From: Desulfobacula toluolica Tol2 | Lineage (GTDB): Bacteria; Desulfobacterota; Desulfobacteria; Desulfobacterales; Desulfobacteraceae | DNA: 64,000 nucleotides | Assembly (NCBI RefSeq): GCF_000307105.1 | Contig: NC_018645.1 | Coordinates: 655,001-719,000 of the forward strand | Direction of reading: 5' to 3' | Part shown: in pieces, positions 26,064 to 35,465 of the stretch | How the letters are laid out: every line of letters begins with the position of its first letter | Position numbering within the stretch: the stretch's first letter is position 1 | The notes under the pieces: model-generated | Told to the model about the DNA's origin: nothing | The model's database searches: none | The model's input: the letters and a program-made list of their open reading frames with translations, nothing else | Translations under genes and position numbers: made by a program

Positions 26064-26261
26064 TTATCCTCCTGCGACAAGGGGCAGCAGTTGAATTTTG
26101 GAGTTGTCCTCAATCATGGTTTCAGTAAATTCAGGGCTTGAAATAAGCTTGCCGTTCAGACGAACCACAGCACAAAAATCAACATTATCAAGCGTTTCCA
26201 AAAGGGCTGCAATGGTCATATCCTCAAACCATTGCAGCTTTTTTCCATCAACTTCGATCAT
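26064..26261 (-). CDS. MoaD/ThiS-like sulfur carrier protein (65 aa)
   Basis: Ubiquitin-like beta-grasp protein ending in the diagnostic Gly-Gly (LLPLVAGG). VRLNGKLI and the acidic FTETMIEDNSKI fit the family. The ATG overlaps the stop of the AOR gene by 4 bp, so both are translationally coupled. Small MoaD-like proteins are regular companions of tungsten aldehyde oxidoreductase genes and may help make or load the tungstopterin cofactor by thiocarboxylate chemistry; this role is inference from position. Confidence 0.87.
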   Translation of the reverse strand: MIEVDGKKLQWFEDMTIAALLETLDNVDFCAVVRLNGKLISSPEFTETMIEDNSKIQLLPLVAGG

Positions 26262-28399
26262 TTTGTTACGCCGTTTTTTTTTAAAATTTCCATAACTTCA
26301 GGAAAATCAATGCCAAGGTTTTTGACGGTTTCCAAAGTCGGAATACCATTTTTGTTCCACCCGCGTCTTTCGTAAACCGCATCTTTAAGCAGTTCGTATT
26401 GTTCTTCTCTTTTCTGCCTTAAAACAGCTGTTTTTTCTTTAGAATCCATGTTATTGATCGTGATGCCATATTTGTCTGTTAGCTGTTGGTCATACCGTTC
26501 CTGGCGCGATTCATATTCTTCCACAGTCACAGGGCCGATGGCCCTGTAGGGCAATGTGTCATGTTCCCTTGTACCAAAGCCCATTTTCAGGTTGAAAATT
26601 CTTTGAAAATTATAAACTGCCTCGCTCATTAAAATCAGATCGTCGGGTTTAGTTTTCCTGCCTGTAACAGCAGAGAAGAAATCCGCATACCATCCCACAT
26701 GTTTGATTACCTTGGCAGGTTCGGATGTGGTTTTATTATCTTCTGGAATAATATCATTCCAGGGCAGTTTGCAAAGACCGCAAAGGCCAAACCAGGTTCT
26801 GAACATGGGAAACCAGTGAAGGGCTTCTGCCTTGTTTTCAAAGGTGGGCATGAAATTATGAACCATATCAAGAAAGATGAGCCAGGCTTCATCATGCTGG
26901 GGGCCTTTCAGGGCAAGCCCGTATCCCCCCTGTTGGGCAAGGGATTCCTTGGTGATATATTCGGAAAATTCAAGCCCCTTGGATTCCATTCCAATATCTT
27001 GCATAAAATCGGTATTTGCACCAAAGTCAGTTGCAAAGATCTTTTTCATTTGTCTGACACCTTTGCCGACAATTCTGCCGAATCCTTCACCCCTTGCCAT
27101 CTGGTGGATGATCTCCAATGAGTTGAGACGGCTGCCAAAGCTCAATTCCATCCCGCCGGTATGATCGGCAGTAATTAAATTGTTTTCAAAGCATTCCATG
27201 ACAAACCCGATGGATGTTCCCACGGAAATGGTATCCAGCCCATAAGCATCACAATAAAAATTTATTTCAACAATGGTATGGGCATCAAAAATGCCCAGGT
27301 TGGCACCGCAGCCGGCAATGGTTTCATATTCAGGTCCGTCCACAAATACTTTTTTCCCTTTATAGGGGCCGGTCATGGGGGAGAAGTCTTTCACCCCGTG
27401 GGAACAGGCAACGGCACAGCCTTTCCAGCAACCGTCAAAACCTTTGTCAAACAGATGTTCAAAGATCTCTTCTCCTATGGCATGGCTTTGCGGATGTGAA
27501 CCAAACTTGAAATTATGGACCGGCAGGCAGTCGTGATCATTCATAATAGGAACAAGATGTGTGGTTCCGACCAGGGCCATTCTGTTTTGTTTGGGATCAA
27601 GGTTATGAATCTCTTTTGCATGGGTTTTGGTGACTGCTTTCAGGCTTTCAAAATCTGCAGGGTTGTTGGTTTTCATCGATATGGCACCGCATCGGGCCAC
27701 AATGGCTTTGATTTTTTTATCGGCAAAAACGGTTCCGATACCGCCTCGACCTGCTTGTTTGTATCTGACTCTCTTGCGCCCGGCATCCCACCAGGAAAAA
27801 TTCAGGCATCCAAAGAAGGTGTGTTTGGCACCCGGTCCTGTTGTTACAACAGAAACATTAACCGGTTTTTCCTTATCAAAATAACGGGTTAAAACATCTG
27901 AAAGTTCATAAGCATCTGTTGGAAGATTTTTTGCTTCAAATAGTTTGATTGTGTTTTCAATTCCGTCAATGACAATTATTGTCTCCTCTTCTGCTTTACC
28001 GTCAATTTGTAACGCATCAAACCCGGAAAATTTTTTATAAGGTCCAAAATAGCCACCCACATTTGAATCAATGGGCGCACCGGTTAAAGGAGAAATGGAA
28101 GTCACGATACTTTTCCCGCCACCTGGATATCCCGGTGTTCCACCAAGGGGACCCGAAGAAATACAAATGGTATTTTCAGGGTCATTCCATTTTGTGTCAC
28201 CAAGCACAGCATTCCACATCAGCCAGAGATCATACCCTTTTCCTCCAATAAATTTATTTTTTACTTTTTCTTCAATAGGGGTAATGATGATATCTTTTGC
28301 ATCAAGGTTAATTCGAAGGGATCTGTCTGCATAACCTTTATTAATAGTTGTTTTTTTATAAGAGATAGCTTTGATTTCTTTGAGATGAATTTGATCCAT
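26258..28399 (-). CDS. Tungsten-containing aldehyde:ferredoxin oxidoreductase family protein (713 aa)
   Basis: AOR-family enzyme oxidising aldehydes to acids (or reversing this) with ferredoxin and a W-bis-pterin cofactor. Visible family segments: FIGGKGYDLWLMW at the N terminus, SGPLGGTPGYPGGGKS and NVGGYFGPYKKFSGFDA (domain 1), AGRGGIGTVFADKKIKAI, the cluster-binding CWKGCAVAC, and LCGLCKLPW near the end. About 100 residues longer than archaeal AOR (~605) and somewhat longer than BamB, so the aldehyde class cannot be set. AAGGAGA lies before the ATG. Upstream are 400 bp without a gene. Likely cytoplasmic because no signal peptide is present. Confidence 0.92.
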   Translation of the reverse strand: MDQIHLKEIKAISYKKTTINKGYADRSLRINLDAKDIIITPIEEKVKNKFIGGKGYDLWLMWNAVLGDTKWNDPENTICISSGPLGGTPGYPGGGKSIVTSISPLTGAPIDSNVGGYFGPYKKFSGFDALQIDGKAEEETIIVIDGIENTIKLFEAKNLPTDAYELSDVLTRYFDKEKPVNVSVVTTGPGAKHTFFGCLNFSWWDAGRKRVRYKQAGRGGIGTVFADKKIKAIVARCGAISMKTNNPADFESLKAVTKTHAKEIHNLDPKQNRMALVGTTHLVPIMNDHDCLPVHNFKFGSHPQSHAIGEEIFEHLFDKGFDGCWKGCAVACSHGVKDFSPMTGPYKGKKVFVDGPEYETIAGCGANLGIFDAHTIVEINFYCDAYGLDTISVGTSIGFVMECFENNLITADHTGGMELSFGSRLNSLEIIHQMARGEGFGRIVGKGVRQMKKIFATDFGANTDFMQDIGMESKGLEFSEYITKESLAQQGGYGLALKGPQHDEAWLIFLDMVHNFMPTFENKAEALHWFPMFRTWFGLCGLCKLPWNDIIPEDNKTTSEPAKVIKHVGWYADFFSAVTGRKTKPDDLILMSEAVYNFQRIFNLKMGFGTREHDTLPYRAIGPVTVEEYESRQERYDQQLTDKYGITINNMDSKEKTAVLRQKREEQYELLKDAVYERRGWNKNGIPTLETVKNLGIDFPEVMEILKKNGVTK

Positions 28400-28805
28400 T
28401 TAATTTCTCCTTAAACTTAAATGTTTTTTTTAAACGAATTTATGATTTAAGCTTACGAAACCTTTTTGTATCTTTGATTGTACTGTAAAATAAGATATAA
28501 CACATTTTAAGACTTAAATATATAAACTTGGATATATCGGGGTTGAATGTTGAATGCTTAAATCATTGTTATTTTATTGATTTTTAGATCAATCACTTCA
28601 GAACTCAATATTTAATCCGGGCTAAACAGTCAAAAAAACTTGACTTTTGATATAGTTCATAGTTAATCAGAACACTAAAAGTTAAAGGGATTTTTATATG
28701 AAAGTCTTTAAAAAATTCACACAAAGACTTTTAATTCTCGTTGTGGAAAAGTTTGAATGAAATACCGGATCTGCCAGTGGCAGTTATTGAGAAAAGGGAA
28801 CATAA
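28400..28805 (+). promoter_or_regulatory. 406-bp divergent intergenic region, AOR / yggT
   Basis: No gene seen. AT-rich. Facing right, TTGACT (28640-28645) and TTAATC (28663-28668) are spaced by 17 bp and could serve the yggT operon. Repeat copy C occupies 28694-28750, and a small palindrome CTGCCAGTGGCAG follows near 28771. Confidence 0.4.
28694..28750 (-). repeat. Dispersed hairpin repeat, copy C
   Basis: On the minus strand: CCACAACGAGAATT, arm AAAGTCTTT, GTGTGAATTTTTT, arm AAAGACTTT, CATATAA; on the plus strand the arms lie at 28701-28709 and 28723-28731. It is closest to copy A, sharing the GTGTGAATTTTTTAA loop, but lies in the opposite orientation relative to the window. Confidence 0.75.
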
Positions 28806-29105
28806 ATGATTATATTAGCCAATTTTTTTGAAGCCATTGCTATTGTTCTGGATTATGCTTTGACGTTTTATATGTGGATTGTTATAGCTGGCGCTGTCCT
28901 GTCATGGGTGAGTCCAGATCCTTACAATCCCATTGTAAGGTTTATCAATACTGCAACCGAGCCAGTTTTTTATCAAATCAGAAAAAGACTTCCTGTGAAT
29001 TTTGGAGGCCTTGATATATCACCTATTGTAGTTATTCTGGTTATTATTTTTCTTCAGGCATTTGTTGTTAAAAGCCTTCACGGACTGGCACGCACAATAG
29101 CATAA
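28806..29105 (+). CDS. YggT-family membrane protein (99 aa)
   Basis: Two hydrophobic segments (residues ~5-30 and ~70-95) flank the conserved loop SWVSPDPYNPIVRFIN, the YggT/Ycf19 signature. The family is linked to cell-shape, division or osmotic functions and commonly sits next to a DivIVA-type gene, as here (18 bp apart). GGGAAC lies before the ATG. Exact function unknown. Confidence 0.9.
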   Translation: MIILANFFEAIAIVLDYALTFYMWIVIAGAVLSWVSPDPYNPIVRFINTATEPVFYQIRKRLPVNFGGLDISPIVVILVIIFLQAFVVKSLHGLARTIA

Positions 29106-29123
29106 TAAAAACGAGGGGTGCTT

Positions 29124-29624
29124 ATGGGCATAACACCGTTGGTTGTAAAACAAAAAGAATTTACGACAAGATTCAGAGGATTTGATGTTCAGGAAGTTGA
29201 TTTTTTTCTCGAAGAGGTATCACGAGAACTTAATCATCTGAATCAGACCATTCAAAATATTCATGAGGAAAATCACAGGCTCAAACTGGAGAATCAAGGC
29301 TATAGAAAAAGAGAAAATTCTATGAGAAACGCCATGATCCAGGCTCAGAAAGTCATGGATCAGATGAAGGAAAATGCCAGGAAATCTTCACAGGTGATCA
29401 TTGCCAATGCTGAAGTTGAAGCGGAAAAAATGTTGAACAGAGCGCATAATAGGCTTTCACAGCTTCACGGTGATATTATTGAGTTGAAACGTCAACGCAT
29501 TCAGCTTGAAATGCAAATCAGTGCCGTTCTGGAATCCCATTCAAAATTGCTTGAAATGACAAAGGAAGAAAATAAAGCAGCTGATGAAACTGATTCTACC
29601 TTGAAGTTTATCCAGCGGGCATAA
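29124..29624 (+). CDS. DivIVA-domain protein (166 aa)
   Basis: N-terminal DivIVA motif ITPLVVKQKEFTTRFRGFD followed by VQEVDFFLEEV, then a long coiled coil to about residue 150. The family binds negatively curved membrane and organises poles or septa. Start taken at the ATG at 29124, which has GAGGGG at good spacing; a GTG two codons earlier is the other option. Operon with yggT and the pilT-like genes, which fits a polar or septal arrangement of pili. Confidence 0.9.
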   Translation: MGITPLVVKQKEFTTRFRGFDVQEVDFFLEEVSRELNHLNQTIQNIHEENHRLKLENQGYRKRENSMRNAMIQAQKVMDQMKENARKSSQVIIANAEVEAEKMLNRAHNRLSQLHGDIIELKRQRIQLEMQISAVLESHSKLLEMTKEENKAADETDSTLKFIQRA

Positions 29625-29660
29625 ATTTTCAATTAAAGATTAACAAAGAGGGCATGTGAA

Positions 29661-30743
29661 ATGGCTGAAATTGATGCTTTTTTTAAGCTGATGCATGAGC
29701 AGGGTGCTTCCGATCTCCATCTGGCCTCGGGCCAGCAACCGGCATTAAGACTTCATGGCGATATTGAACGTATAAAATATGATACATTGACCAGTGATAA
29801 ACTAAGGGGCCTTTTATATGAAATAACCTCCCAGGAGAAGATTAAGGTTTTTGAAGAAACCGGGGATGTGGATTTTGGTTATGAAATCCCTGGGCTTGCC
29901 AGGTACAGGGCAAACTATTTTATGCAAAAAAGCGGTATCTCAGCAGTTTTCCGCGAGATCCCGTCTGAAATACTGACTGCAGAACAGCTGGGGCTTCCAC
30001 CGGTTATTTCAAAACTGGCTGATCTTCCAAGGGGTCTTGTTCTGGTTACAGGACCTACCGGGTCAGGTAAGTCAACTACCCTTGCCGCTATTGTTGATCA
30101 GGCCAATAGAAACAGAAAAGATCATATCATTACTGTGGAAGACCCCATTGAGTTTGTACACCGAAGCCAGAACTGCATTGTGAACCACAGGGAAGTGGGA
30201 ATGCACACCCAGACATTTTCATCAGCCTTGAGAGGGGCCCTTCGTGAAGACCCGGATATTATTCTCGTGGGGGAATTAAGGGATCTTGAAACCATTTCCC
30301 TTGCCATTGAAGCGGCTTCCACAGGCCATCTGGTGTTTGGAACCCTGCATACCTCCAGTGCTGCTAAAACCGTTGACAGGATTATCGAAGTGTTCCCCTC
30401 CACAGAACAGGCCCAGATACGCTCTACCTTGTCTGACGGTCTTCGCGCCATTGTGGCCCAGACATTGTTTAAGAGAGTTGATAAAAAAGGCAGGTGTGCA
30501 GCTTTGGAAATTTTAGTGGCAACACCTGCCGTGCGAAATCTTATCCGTGAAGCCAAAACTCACCAGATTCCATCCATGATTCAGACCGGCAAGCAATACG
30601 GGATGCAATTGCTGGATGATGCCATCATGCAATTGTATAAAAAAGGATGGATCAGCCCTGATGAGGCATATGGAAAAGCTAATAATAAATCCTTGTTCAG
30701 GCCTTTTCTGAAGAACCCGCCGTCTGATTTTACGGAAGCTTAA
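29661..30743 (+). CDS. pilT: Type IV pilus retraction ATPase PilT
   Basis: Hexameric ATPase powering pilus depolymerisation. Walker A GPTGSGKSTTLA, Asp box ITVEDPIEFVH, Walker B-type VGELRDLETI, and His box GHLVFGTLHTSSA are present. The PilT-specific AIRNLIRE helix appears as AVRNLIREAKTHQIPSMIQTG. 360 residues is normal. AGAGGG precedes the ATG. A second ATPase of the same family follows. Confidence 0.95.
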   Translation: MAEIDAFFKLMHEQGASDLHLASGQQPALRLHGDIERIKYDTLTSDKLRGLLYEITSQEKIKVFEETGDVDFGYEIPGLARYRANYFMQKSGISAVFREIPSEILTAEQLGLPPVISKLADLPRGLVLVTGPTGSGKSTTLAAIVDQANRNRKDHIITVEDPIEFVHRSQNCIVNHREVGMHTQTFSSALRGALREDPDIILVGELRDLETISLAIEAASTGHLVFGTLHTSSAAKTVDRIIEVFPSTEQAQIRSTLSDGLRAIVAQTLFKRVDKKGRCAALEILVATPAVRNLIREAKTHQIPSMIQTGKQYGMQLLDDAIMQLYKKGWISPDEAYGKANNKSLFRPFLKNPPSDFTEA

Positions 30744-30791
30744 GACCTCTTAATAGATGAAGCAAATGGATGAAGCCAAGAGAAAAATAGC

Positions 30792-31952
30792 ATGAAAAAA
30801 CAGCAGATCGACCATATCCTTTCCAAAATGCTGGATTCCCATGATAATGTTTCAGATTTGAATTTTACCCCGGGCAAACCTCTTCAGGTTGAAAGTTCCG
30901 GGGAATTGGTTCCAGTGAACATAGATCCTGAGTTTAAACGGCTGACTCCTTTTCAAACTGAAATATTTGCACTGAATTTAATTAATAATAATCGGAAACT
31001 TGCTGAGACCCTTATCAGGGAAGGATCATGTGACCTTTCCTACCAGTTGGGAAATAAAGCAAGGTTCAGGGTGAATATTTTTTCAAGATCCAGCAAATAT
31101 TCCATTGTCTTGAGAAAGCTTGAAACAAAAATCCCCACAATTGAAGAATTGAACCTGCCCAGGGCATTTTATACCATGGCCGAAGAAAGAAACGGGATTG
31201 TTTTTGTTACCGGTGCCACTGGTTCCGGGAAGTCAACATCACTTGCCGCGCTGCTGGATAAAATCAATGAAACAAAATCGGTTCATGTTATCACCCTTGA
31301 AGACCCCATTGAATATCAGCATCCTCAGAAAAAATCCACGTTTAACCAAAGAGAACTGGGCGCTGATTTTGATACCTTTGCAAACGGGTTGAGAGCTGCT
31401 TTGCGCCAGGCTCCCAAAGTGATCCTGGTAGGTGAGATGCGGGACAGGGAAACCGTTGAAATCGGTCTTTCTGCGGCTGAAACAGGACACCTTGTTCTGT
31501 CCACATTGCACACCGTGGATGCCGGTCAAACCATTAATCGTGTTCTGGGCATGTTTTCCACTGAAGAAGAAAAACAGATCAGGATACGCCTTGCTGATAC
31601 CATCCGTTGGGTTGTGGCCCAGAGATTATTGCCGAAAAACGGTGGAGGCAGGGTGGCGGCCTTTGAAATCATGGGGTCTAATTTAAGGGTGAAAGATACC
31701 ATTCTGAATGGTGAATCCGAGGGAAAGACCTTCAATGATATTATTAATGCAGGCAAAGCTCAGGATATGGTGTCGTTTGATGAATATATTGTTTCCTTGT
31801 ATGAAGAGAGAAACATCAGTGAAGAAATCGCATCTTCCTATGCATCAAGGAAGGATATTGTAGGAAGAGCCCTTGATTCGATAAAAAATGCACGCGGTGA
31901 GACTACAACAAAGATTGATTCATTGGAAATTGATCATGGATATCAAGGATAA
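30792..31952 (+). CDS. Second PilT/PilU-type ATPase (386 aa)
   Basis: Same family as the preceding gene: Walker A GATGSGKSTSLA, Asp box ITLEDPIEYQ, Walker B-type VGEMRDRETV and His box GHLVLSTLHTVDA. It lacks a clean AIRNLIRE motif (NLRVKDTILNGESEG instead) and has a longer C-terminal tail, as in PilU-like accessory retraction ATPases. Role as PilU or as a specialised motor is inferred. 48 bp after pilT, same operon. Confidence 0.9.
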   Translation: MKKQQIDHILSKMLDSHDNVSDLNFTPGKPLQVESSGELVPVNIDPEFKRLTPFQTEIFALNLINNNRKLAETLIREGSCDLSYQLGNKARFRVNIFSRSSKYSIVLRKLETKIPTIEELNLPRAFYTMAEERNGIVFVTGATGSGKSTSLAALLDKINETKSVHVITLEDPIEYQHPQKKSTFNQRELGADFDTFANGLRAALRQAPKVILVGEMRDRETVEIGLSAAETGHLVLSTLHTVDAGQTINRVLGMFSTEEEKQIRIRLADTIRWVVAQRLLPKNGGGRVAAFEIMGSNLRVKDTILNGESEGKTFNDIINAGKAQDMVSFDEYIVSLYEERNISEEIASSYASRKDIVGRALDSIKNARGETTTKIDSLEIDHGYQG

Positions 31953-31959
31953 TTAAACC

Positions 31960-32544
31960 ATGAACGTCACCTGTCATAATTGCAAAACAAAACTCAATAT
32001 TCCGGATCACAAAATTCCCAAAGATAAAGACTTAACCCTTGCATGTCCCAAATGTAAAGAAAAGATCCGGATTCCTGTGGTAAAACAGCAAAAATCTGCG
32101 CAACTTTCTCTTGAAGACCGATTGAATGCCCTTGTTTGCATAGATGATAATGACTTGAAAAAAAAGGTTGTCTCGATTATCAGGCAGATGGGATTGGCAG
32201 CAGAAATCGCATTAAATACCAAAGCGGCATTAAATAAAATGGAATACCACATCTATCACCTGGTGATTATTGATGAGAGTTTTGATCAAAAAAAAGGGAT
32301 ATCCGGTATGATGGACAGGATGAATTCCATTGATATGTCGTTAAGACGCAGGATATGCCTGGTTTTAATCAGTGATAAATTCAATACAAATGATAATATG
32401 GCCGCCCTTAATACCAGTGTGAACAGTATCATTCACAGGGATGACATCATTCACCTGGAAACATTTGTATCAGGGGTTCTGGCAGATCATAAAAATTTTT
32501 ATATGGTCTATAACGACTCCTTGAAACTGGCTGGAAAAGCTTAA
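31960..32544 (+). CDS. Zinc-ribbon protein with a receiver-like domain (194 aa)
   Basis: Residues 1-40 form an MJ0042-type zinc finger: Cys5-x2-Cys8 and Cys29-x2-Cys32. From residue ~56 the sequence follows a response-regulator receiver: acidic pair Asp62-Asp63, and Asp105 in HLVIIDESF where phosphorylation would occur. The conserved lysine strand is replaced by NSIIHRDD, so the usual Lys is missing and phosphotransfer may be impaired. It starts eight bases after the PilU-like gene, hence probably tuned to pilus motor control; this is inference. Confidence 0.75.
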   Translation: MNVTCHNCKTKLNIPDHKIPKDKDLTLACPKCKEKIRIPVVKQQKSAQLSLEDRLNALVCIDDNDLKKKVVSIIRQMGLAAEIALNTKAALNKMEYHIYHLVIIDESFDQKKGISGMMDRMNSIDMSLRRRICLVLISDKFNTNDNMAALNTSVNSIIHRDDIIHLETFVSGVLADHKNFYMVYNDSLKLAGKA

Positions 32545-32592
32545 AAAACCTGAAAATTTTAAAATAAAATAAGGATTTACACACGATTTTTT

Positions 32593-33468
32593 ATGATCCG
32601 GCAATGGTATGAACCGGCAGGGTTTTTTGAGTGGCTGAGACGGACTTTTTGTTTTTTGAACATCGCTGTTTTTATGCTTACGGCAATGGTTGTCTTTTCT
32701 GAATTCAGATTTGACTGGTTTGAAAACCTTGTTGGTTCTTATCTTATCTCAACAAATGAGTTTCGTTCTGAAACAGGGGCTGTCTGGGAAAAAGGAAAAC
32801 AAACTTCCAATGCCCGCAAATACATCAATAAAATGATCAGTCAAAAAGAAGATGCCCGGCAAAGTGTTCACAAGGCCTCTTCTTTTTCCGGGCTTGCGTC
32901 AAGACTGTTGCCGGGCGAGTGGGTTATACTGGAAAAACAGCGGTTTAAAGCTCTTTATCTGACCCTTGAAAAATCAACAGCATTAAAACTGATTGAACCG
33001 GCCCGGCTGCTATGGCTGCTGAACGGCAGCTCCCTTGACAGAATTTTTTGTGAAGGGATTAAGGGGGGAATCAAAATATATTTTATTGATTCCGAGAACA
33101 GAGTGATCAAACAGATTGATCTTAAAAAACAAGATATTCTTGATATTGAAAACGGTGAAAAACCGGTTTCAGGAAATCTTGACCAGATAGACGGATTTGC
33201 AGGGAGAATATTTTCCGCTGAAAATTTTTTTGACGCTCTGTTTAAATTACCGGCTGATATTATTCCCGATTTGATGGAAAATCCGCAAGCCTTGCTAAAG
33301 CAGGATGGAAGGATTACCCGGGTAGGCATATGGAATGAAGTCAAAAACGGTTATATTGAACTTGGATTTGAATTTAAAGGAACACAAGACAGCCAGGTTG
33401 TTTTTGTAAAAGGCCGTGAATGGGCAGTCTGGCAACTGAGCCTGAATCTTAAAAGAGAGGAAAATTGA
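32593..33468 (+). CDS. Membrane-anchored protein of unknown function (291 aa)
   Basis: Not recognised. One N-terminal transmembrane segment (TFCFLNIAVFMLTAMVVF, residues ~18-35) anchors a probable periplasmic domain of ~250 residues; no cysteines of a lipobox. The stop overlaps the TTG start of the penicillin-binding protein by 4 bp (TTGA), so its product is probably made in step with PBP1. A partner or regulator of peptidoglycan synthesis is a reasonable guess, not shown by any motif. Confidence 0.75.
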   Translation: MIRQWYEPAGFFEWLRRTFCFLNIAVFMLTAMVVFSEFRFDWFENLVGSYLISTNEFRSETGAVWEKGKQTSNARKYINKMISQKEDARQSVHKASSFSGLASRLLPGEWVILEKQRFKALYLTLEKSTALKLIEPARLLWLLNGSSLDRIFCEGIKGGIKIYFIDSENRVIKQIDLKKQDILDIENGEKPVSGNLDQIDGFAGRIFSAENFFDALFKLPADIIPDLMENPQALLKQDGRITRVGIWNEVKNGYIELGFEFKGTQDSQVVFVKGREWAVWQLSLNLKREEN

Positions 33469-35465
33469 TTTTTTTTTTAAGGTTTTCAAAGCTTATCCGG
33501 TTCTGCCTGTTTGCCGGGTTGATCTTTGTTTCGCTTGCGTGTCTTGCCGGGATGTTCCTGGTGTTTTATGTGGCAAAAGATCTTCCAAAACTGCCGTCGC
33601 CCCTGAGCAGGATTATTGAAACTCCTCAAACCCGGGTGTTTGACTCAAACGGACAGGTGCTGATAACCCTTGGAGAGCGCAACCCCATCCCTTTGAACAT
33701 GGTGTCCCGTGATTTTATCAATGCCATTATCGCCACAGAAGATCATCGCTTTTTTGAGCATCACGGAGTCAATAAGTTAAGAACCTTAAAAGGGCTTTAT
33801 GTTACATTGTTTCAATCCGGCAATGTCCAGGGTGCCTCGACCATTACCCAGCAGCTGGCTAAAAATCTTTTTTTCAGTTTTGAAAAAACTTATACACGCA
33901 AATTCAAAGAACTGCTTGTGGCATTGCAGATTGAGGCCTCCAATACAAAACAGGAAATTTTACATGCCTATATCAACCAGATTCACTTTGGTGCCGGGGC
34001 CCAGGGGGTTGAAAAGGCAGCCAGGGTGTTTTTTGGAAAATCAGCACTTGATTTAAGCCTTCCAGAGGCTGCACTTCTTGCGGGACTGCCCAAATCTCCA
34101 ACTAATTATAATCCATACCGGCACTATGACCGGGCTCTGGCAAGGCGTGATATTGTTTTGAAAAGAATGGTTCAAACAGGCTTGATATCCGATCTTGAAG
34201 CCCGGCAGGCCATGTCGGCAAGACCCGAATTGTACCATAAAGAATCAGACTCAAGAATCGGCAGTTATTTTGTTGATGCCCTGATCAATGAATTGATTTC
34301 AACTTATGGTGAAGATGTTGTGTATCATGGTGGGCTTAAAGTATTTGCCACCATGGATAAAAGACTGCAATCATATGCCAGCCAATCCATTAAAAAAGGC
34401 CTTGAACGGCTGGACACAATGATGGGGATCAAAGCGGAGAACAGGGTTCATCCCCAGGGGGCACTTGTGGCAATCGATACAGGGTCCGGTGCTGTAAAAG
34501 CCATGGTGGGCGGCAAAAATTATTATAAGAGTGAATTCAACCGGGCCGTTAAAGCCAGACGTCAGCCGGGAAGCGGATTTAAACCCTTTGTGTATTATGC
34601 GGCATTCAAGCAATTGGGGTGGCATCCGGCGATTATCATGACTGACAAGCCTGTCATCATACCGGTAAAAGGGGCTGCCGACTGGAAACCAAAGAATTTT
34701 ACCAAAACCTTTTCAGGTGATATGATTTTAAAAAAGGCCTTAACCAACTCTGTGAATACCATTGCGGCTCAGTTGGTGGAAAAGATCGGGCCTGACATGG
34801 TTATCCGTGCTGCCAAAGCATGTGGTATTCAAAGCCCGTTAAAAAATGTTTATTCCATAGCACTGGGAACTTCCACCATTACACCTTTTGAGATGGCTTC
34901 GGCATATACGGTTTTTGCAACCCTTGGGATCAGGCATGAACCGTTTTTTTTCCGGCGGGTTGAAGATGCATTGGGCCGCGTTATTTTTGAACATATTGTT
35001 CAGGAAAAAAGAGTGCTTGAGCCGGCCATTGCTTATCAGGTTGTGGATATGATGAAATCGGTCATTGAAAGGGGGTCAGCCCGGTCTGTTCGTCAACTGG
35101 GTTTTCACCGTGAAGCTGCGGGAAAAACAGGCACTACTGACAATTACAATGATGCCTGGTTTACAGGTTTTACACCAACCCTGTGTGCATCTGTCTGGAT
35201 CGGTTTTGACAGGAAAAAGAGATTAACAGACATCAATAAAAATGGGATTACCGGCGGCAAGGGTGCGGCACCCATCTGGGCTGAGTTTATGATCAATGCA
35301 CTGAAATCCGATCCTGAAAGAAAATTTTCCATTCCAGATGATATCCGATTTGAAACAGTAGATACTACAACAGGTTGTCCTCCTGAAGAGGAAAATTCAA
35401 TAGCTGAAGTTTTAACGGTTCCTTTAAAGCCGGAACAATTTTTGTGTATAAAAGAAGAAAAATGA
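33465..35465 (+). CDS. Class A penicillin-binding protein (PBP1A-type)
   Basis: Bifunctional peptidoglycan glycosyltransferase/transpeptidase, 666 residues. N-terminal membrane anchor (~10-37), then the GT51 motifs ATEDHRFFEHHGVN with catalytic Glu, GASTITQQLAKN, KFKELLVALQIE, HFGAGAQGVEKAA and LPEAALLAGLPKSP. Transpeptidase motifs: SGFKP (S-x-x-K), TNSVNTIA (S-x-N) and AGKTGTTDN (KTG). The start is TTG at 33465 with GAGAGG upstream and overlaps the previous stop by four bases. No OB insert as large as in E. coli PBP1a is seen. Confidence 0.95.
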   Translation: MIFFLRFSKLIRFCLFAGLIFVSLACLAGMFLVFYVAKDLPKLPSPLSRIIETPQTRVFDSNGQVLITLGERNPIPLNMVSRDFINAIIATEDHRFFEHHGVNKLRTLKGLYVTLFQSGNVQGASTITQQLAKNLFFSFEKTYTRKFKELLVALQIEASNTKQEILHAYINQIHFGAGAQGVEKAARVFFGKSALDLSLPEAALLAGLPKSPTNYNPYRHYDRALARRDIVLKRMVQTGLISDLEARQAMSARPELYHKESDSRIGSYFVDALINELISTYGEDVVYHGGLKVFATMDKRLQSYASQSIKKGLERLDTMMGIKAENRVHPQGALVAIDTGSGAVKAMVGGKNYYKSEFNRAVKARRQPGSGFKPFVYYAAFKQLGWHPAIIMTDKPVIIPVKGAADWKPKNFTKTFSGDMILKKALTNSVNTIAAQLVEKIGPDMVIRAAKACGIQSPLKNVYSIALGTSTITPFEMASAYTVFATLGIRHEPFFFRRVEDALGRVIFEHIVQEKRVLEPAIAYQVVDMMKSVIERGSARSVRQLGFHREAAGKTGTTDNYNDAWFTGFTPTLCASVWIGFDRKKRLTDINKNGITGGKGAAPIWAEFMINALKSDPERKFSIPDDIRFETVDTTTGCPPEEENSIAEVLTVPLKPEQFLCIKEEK

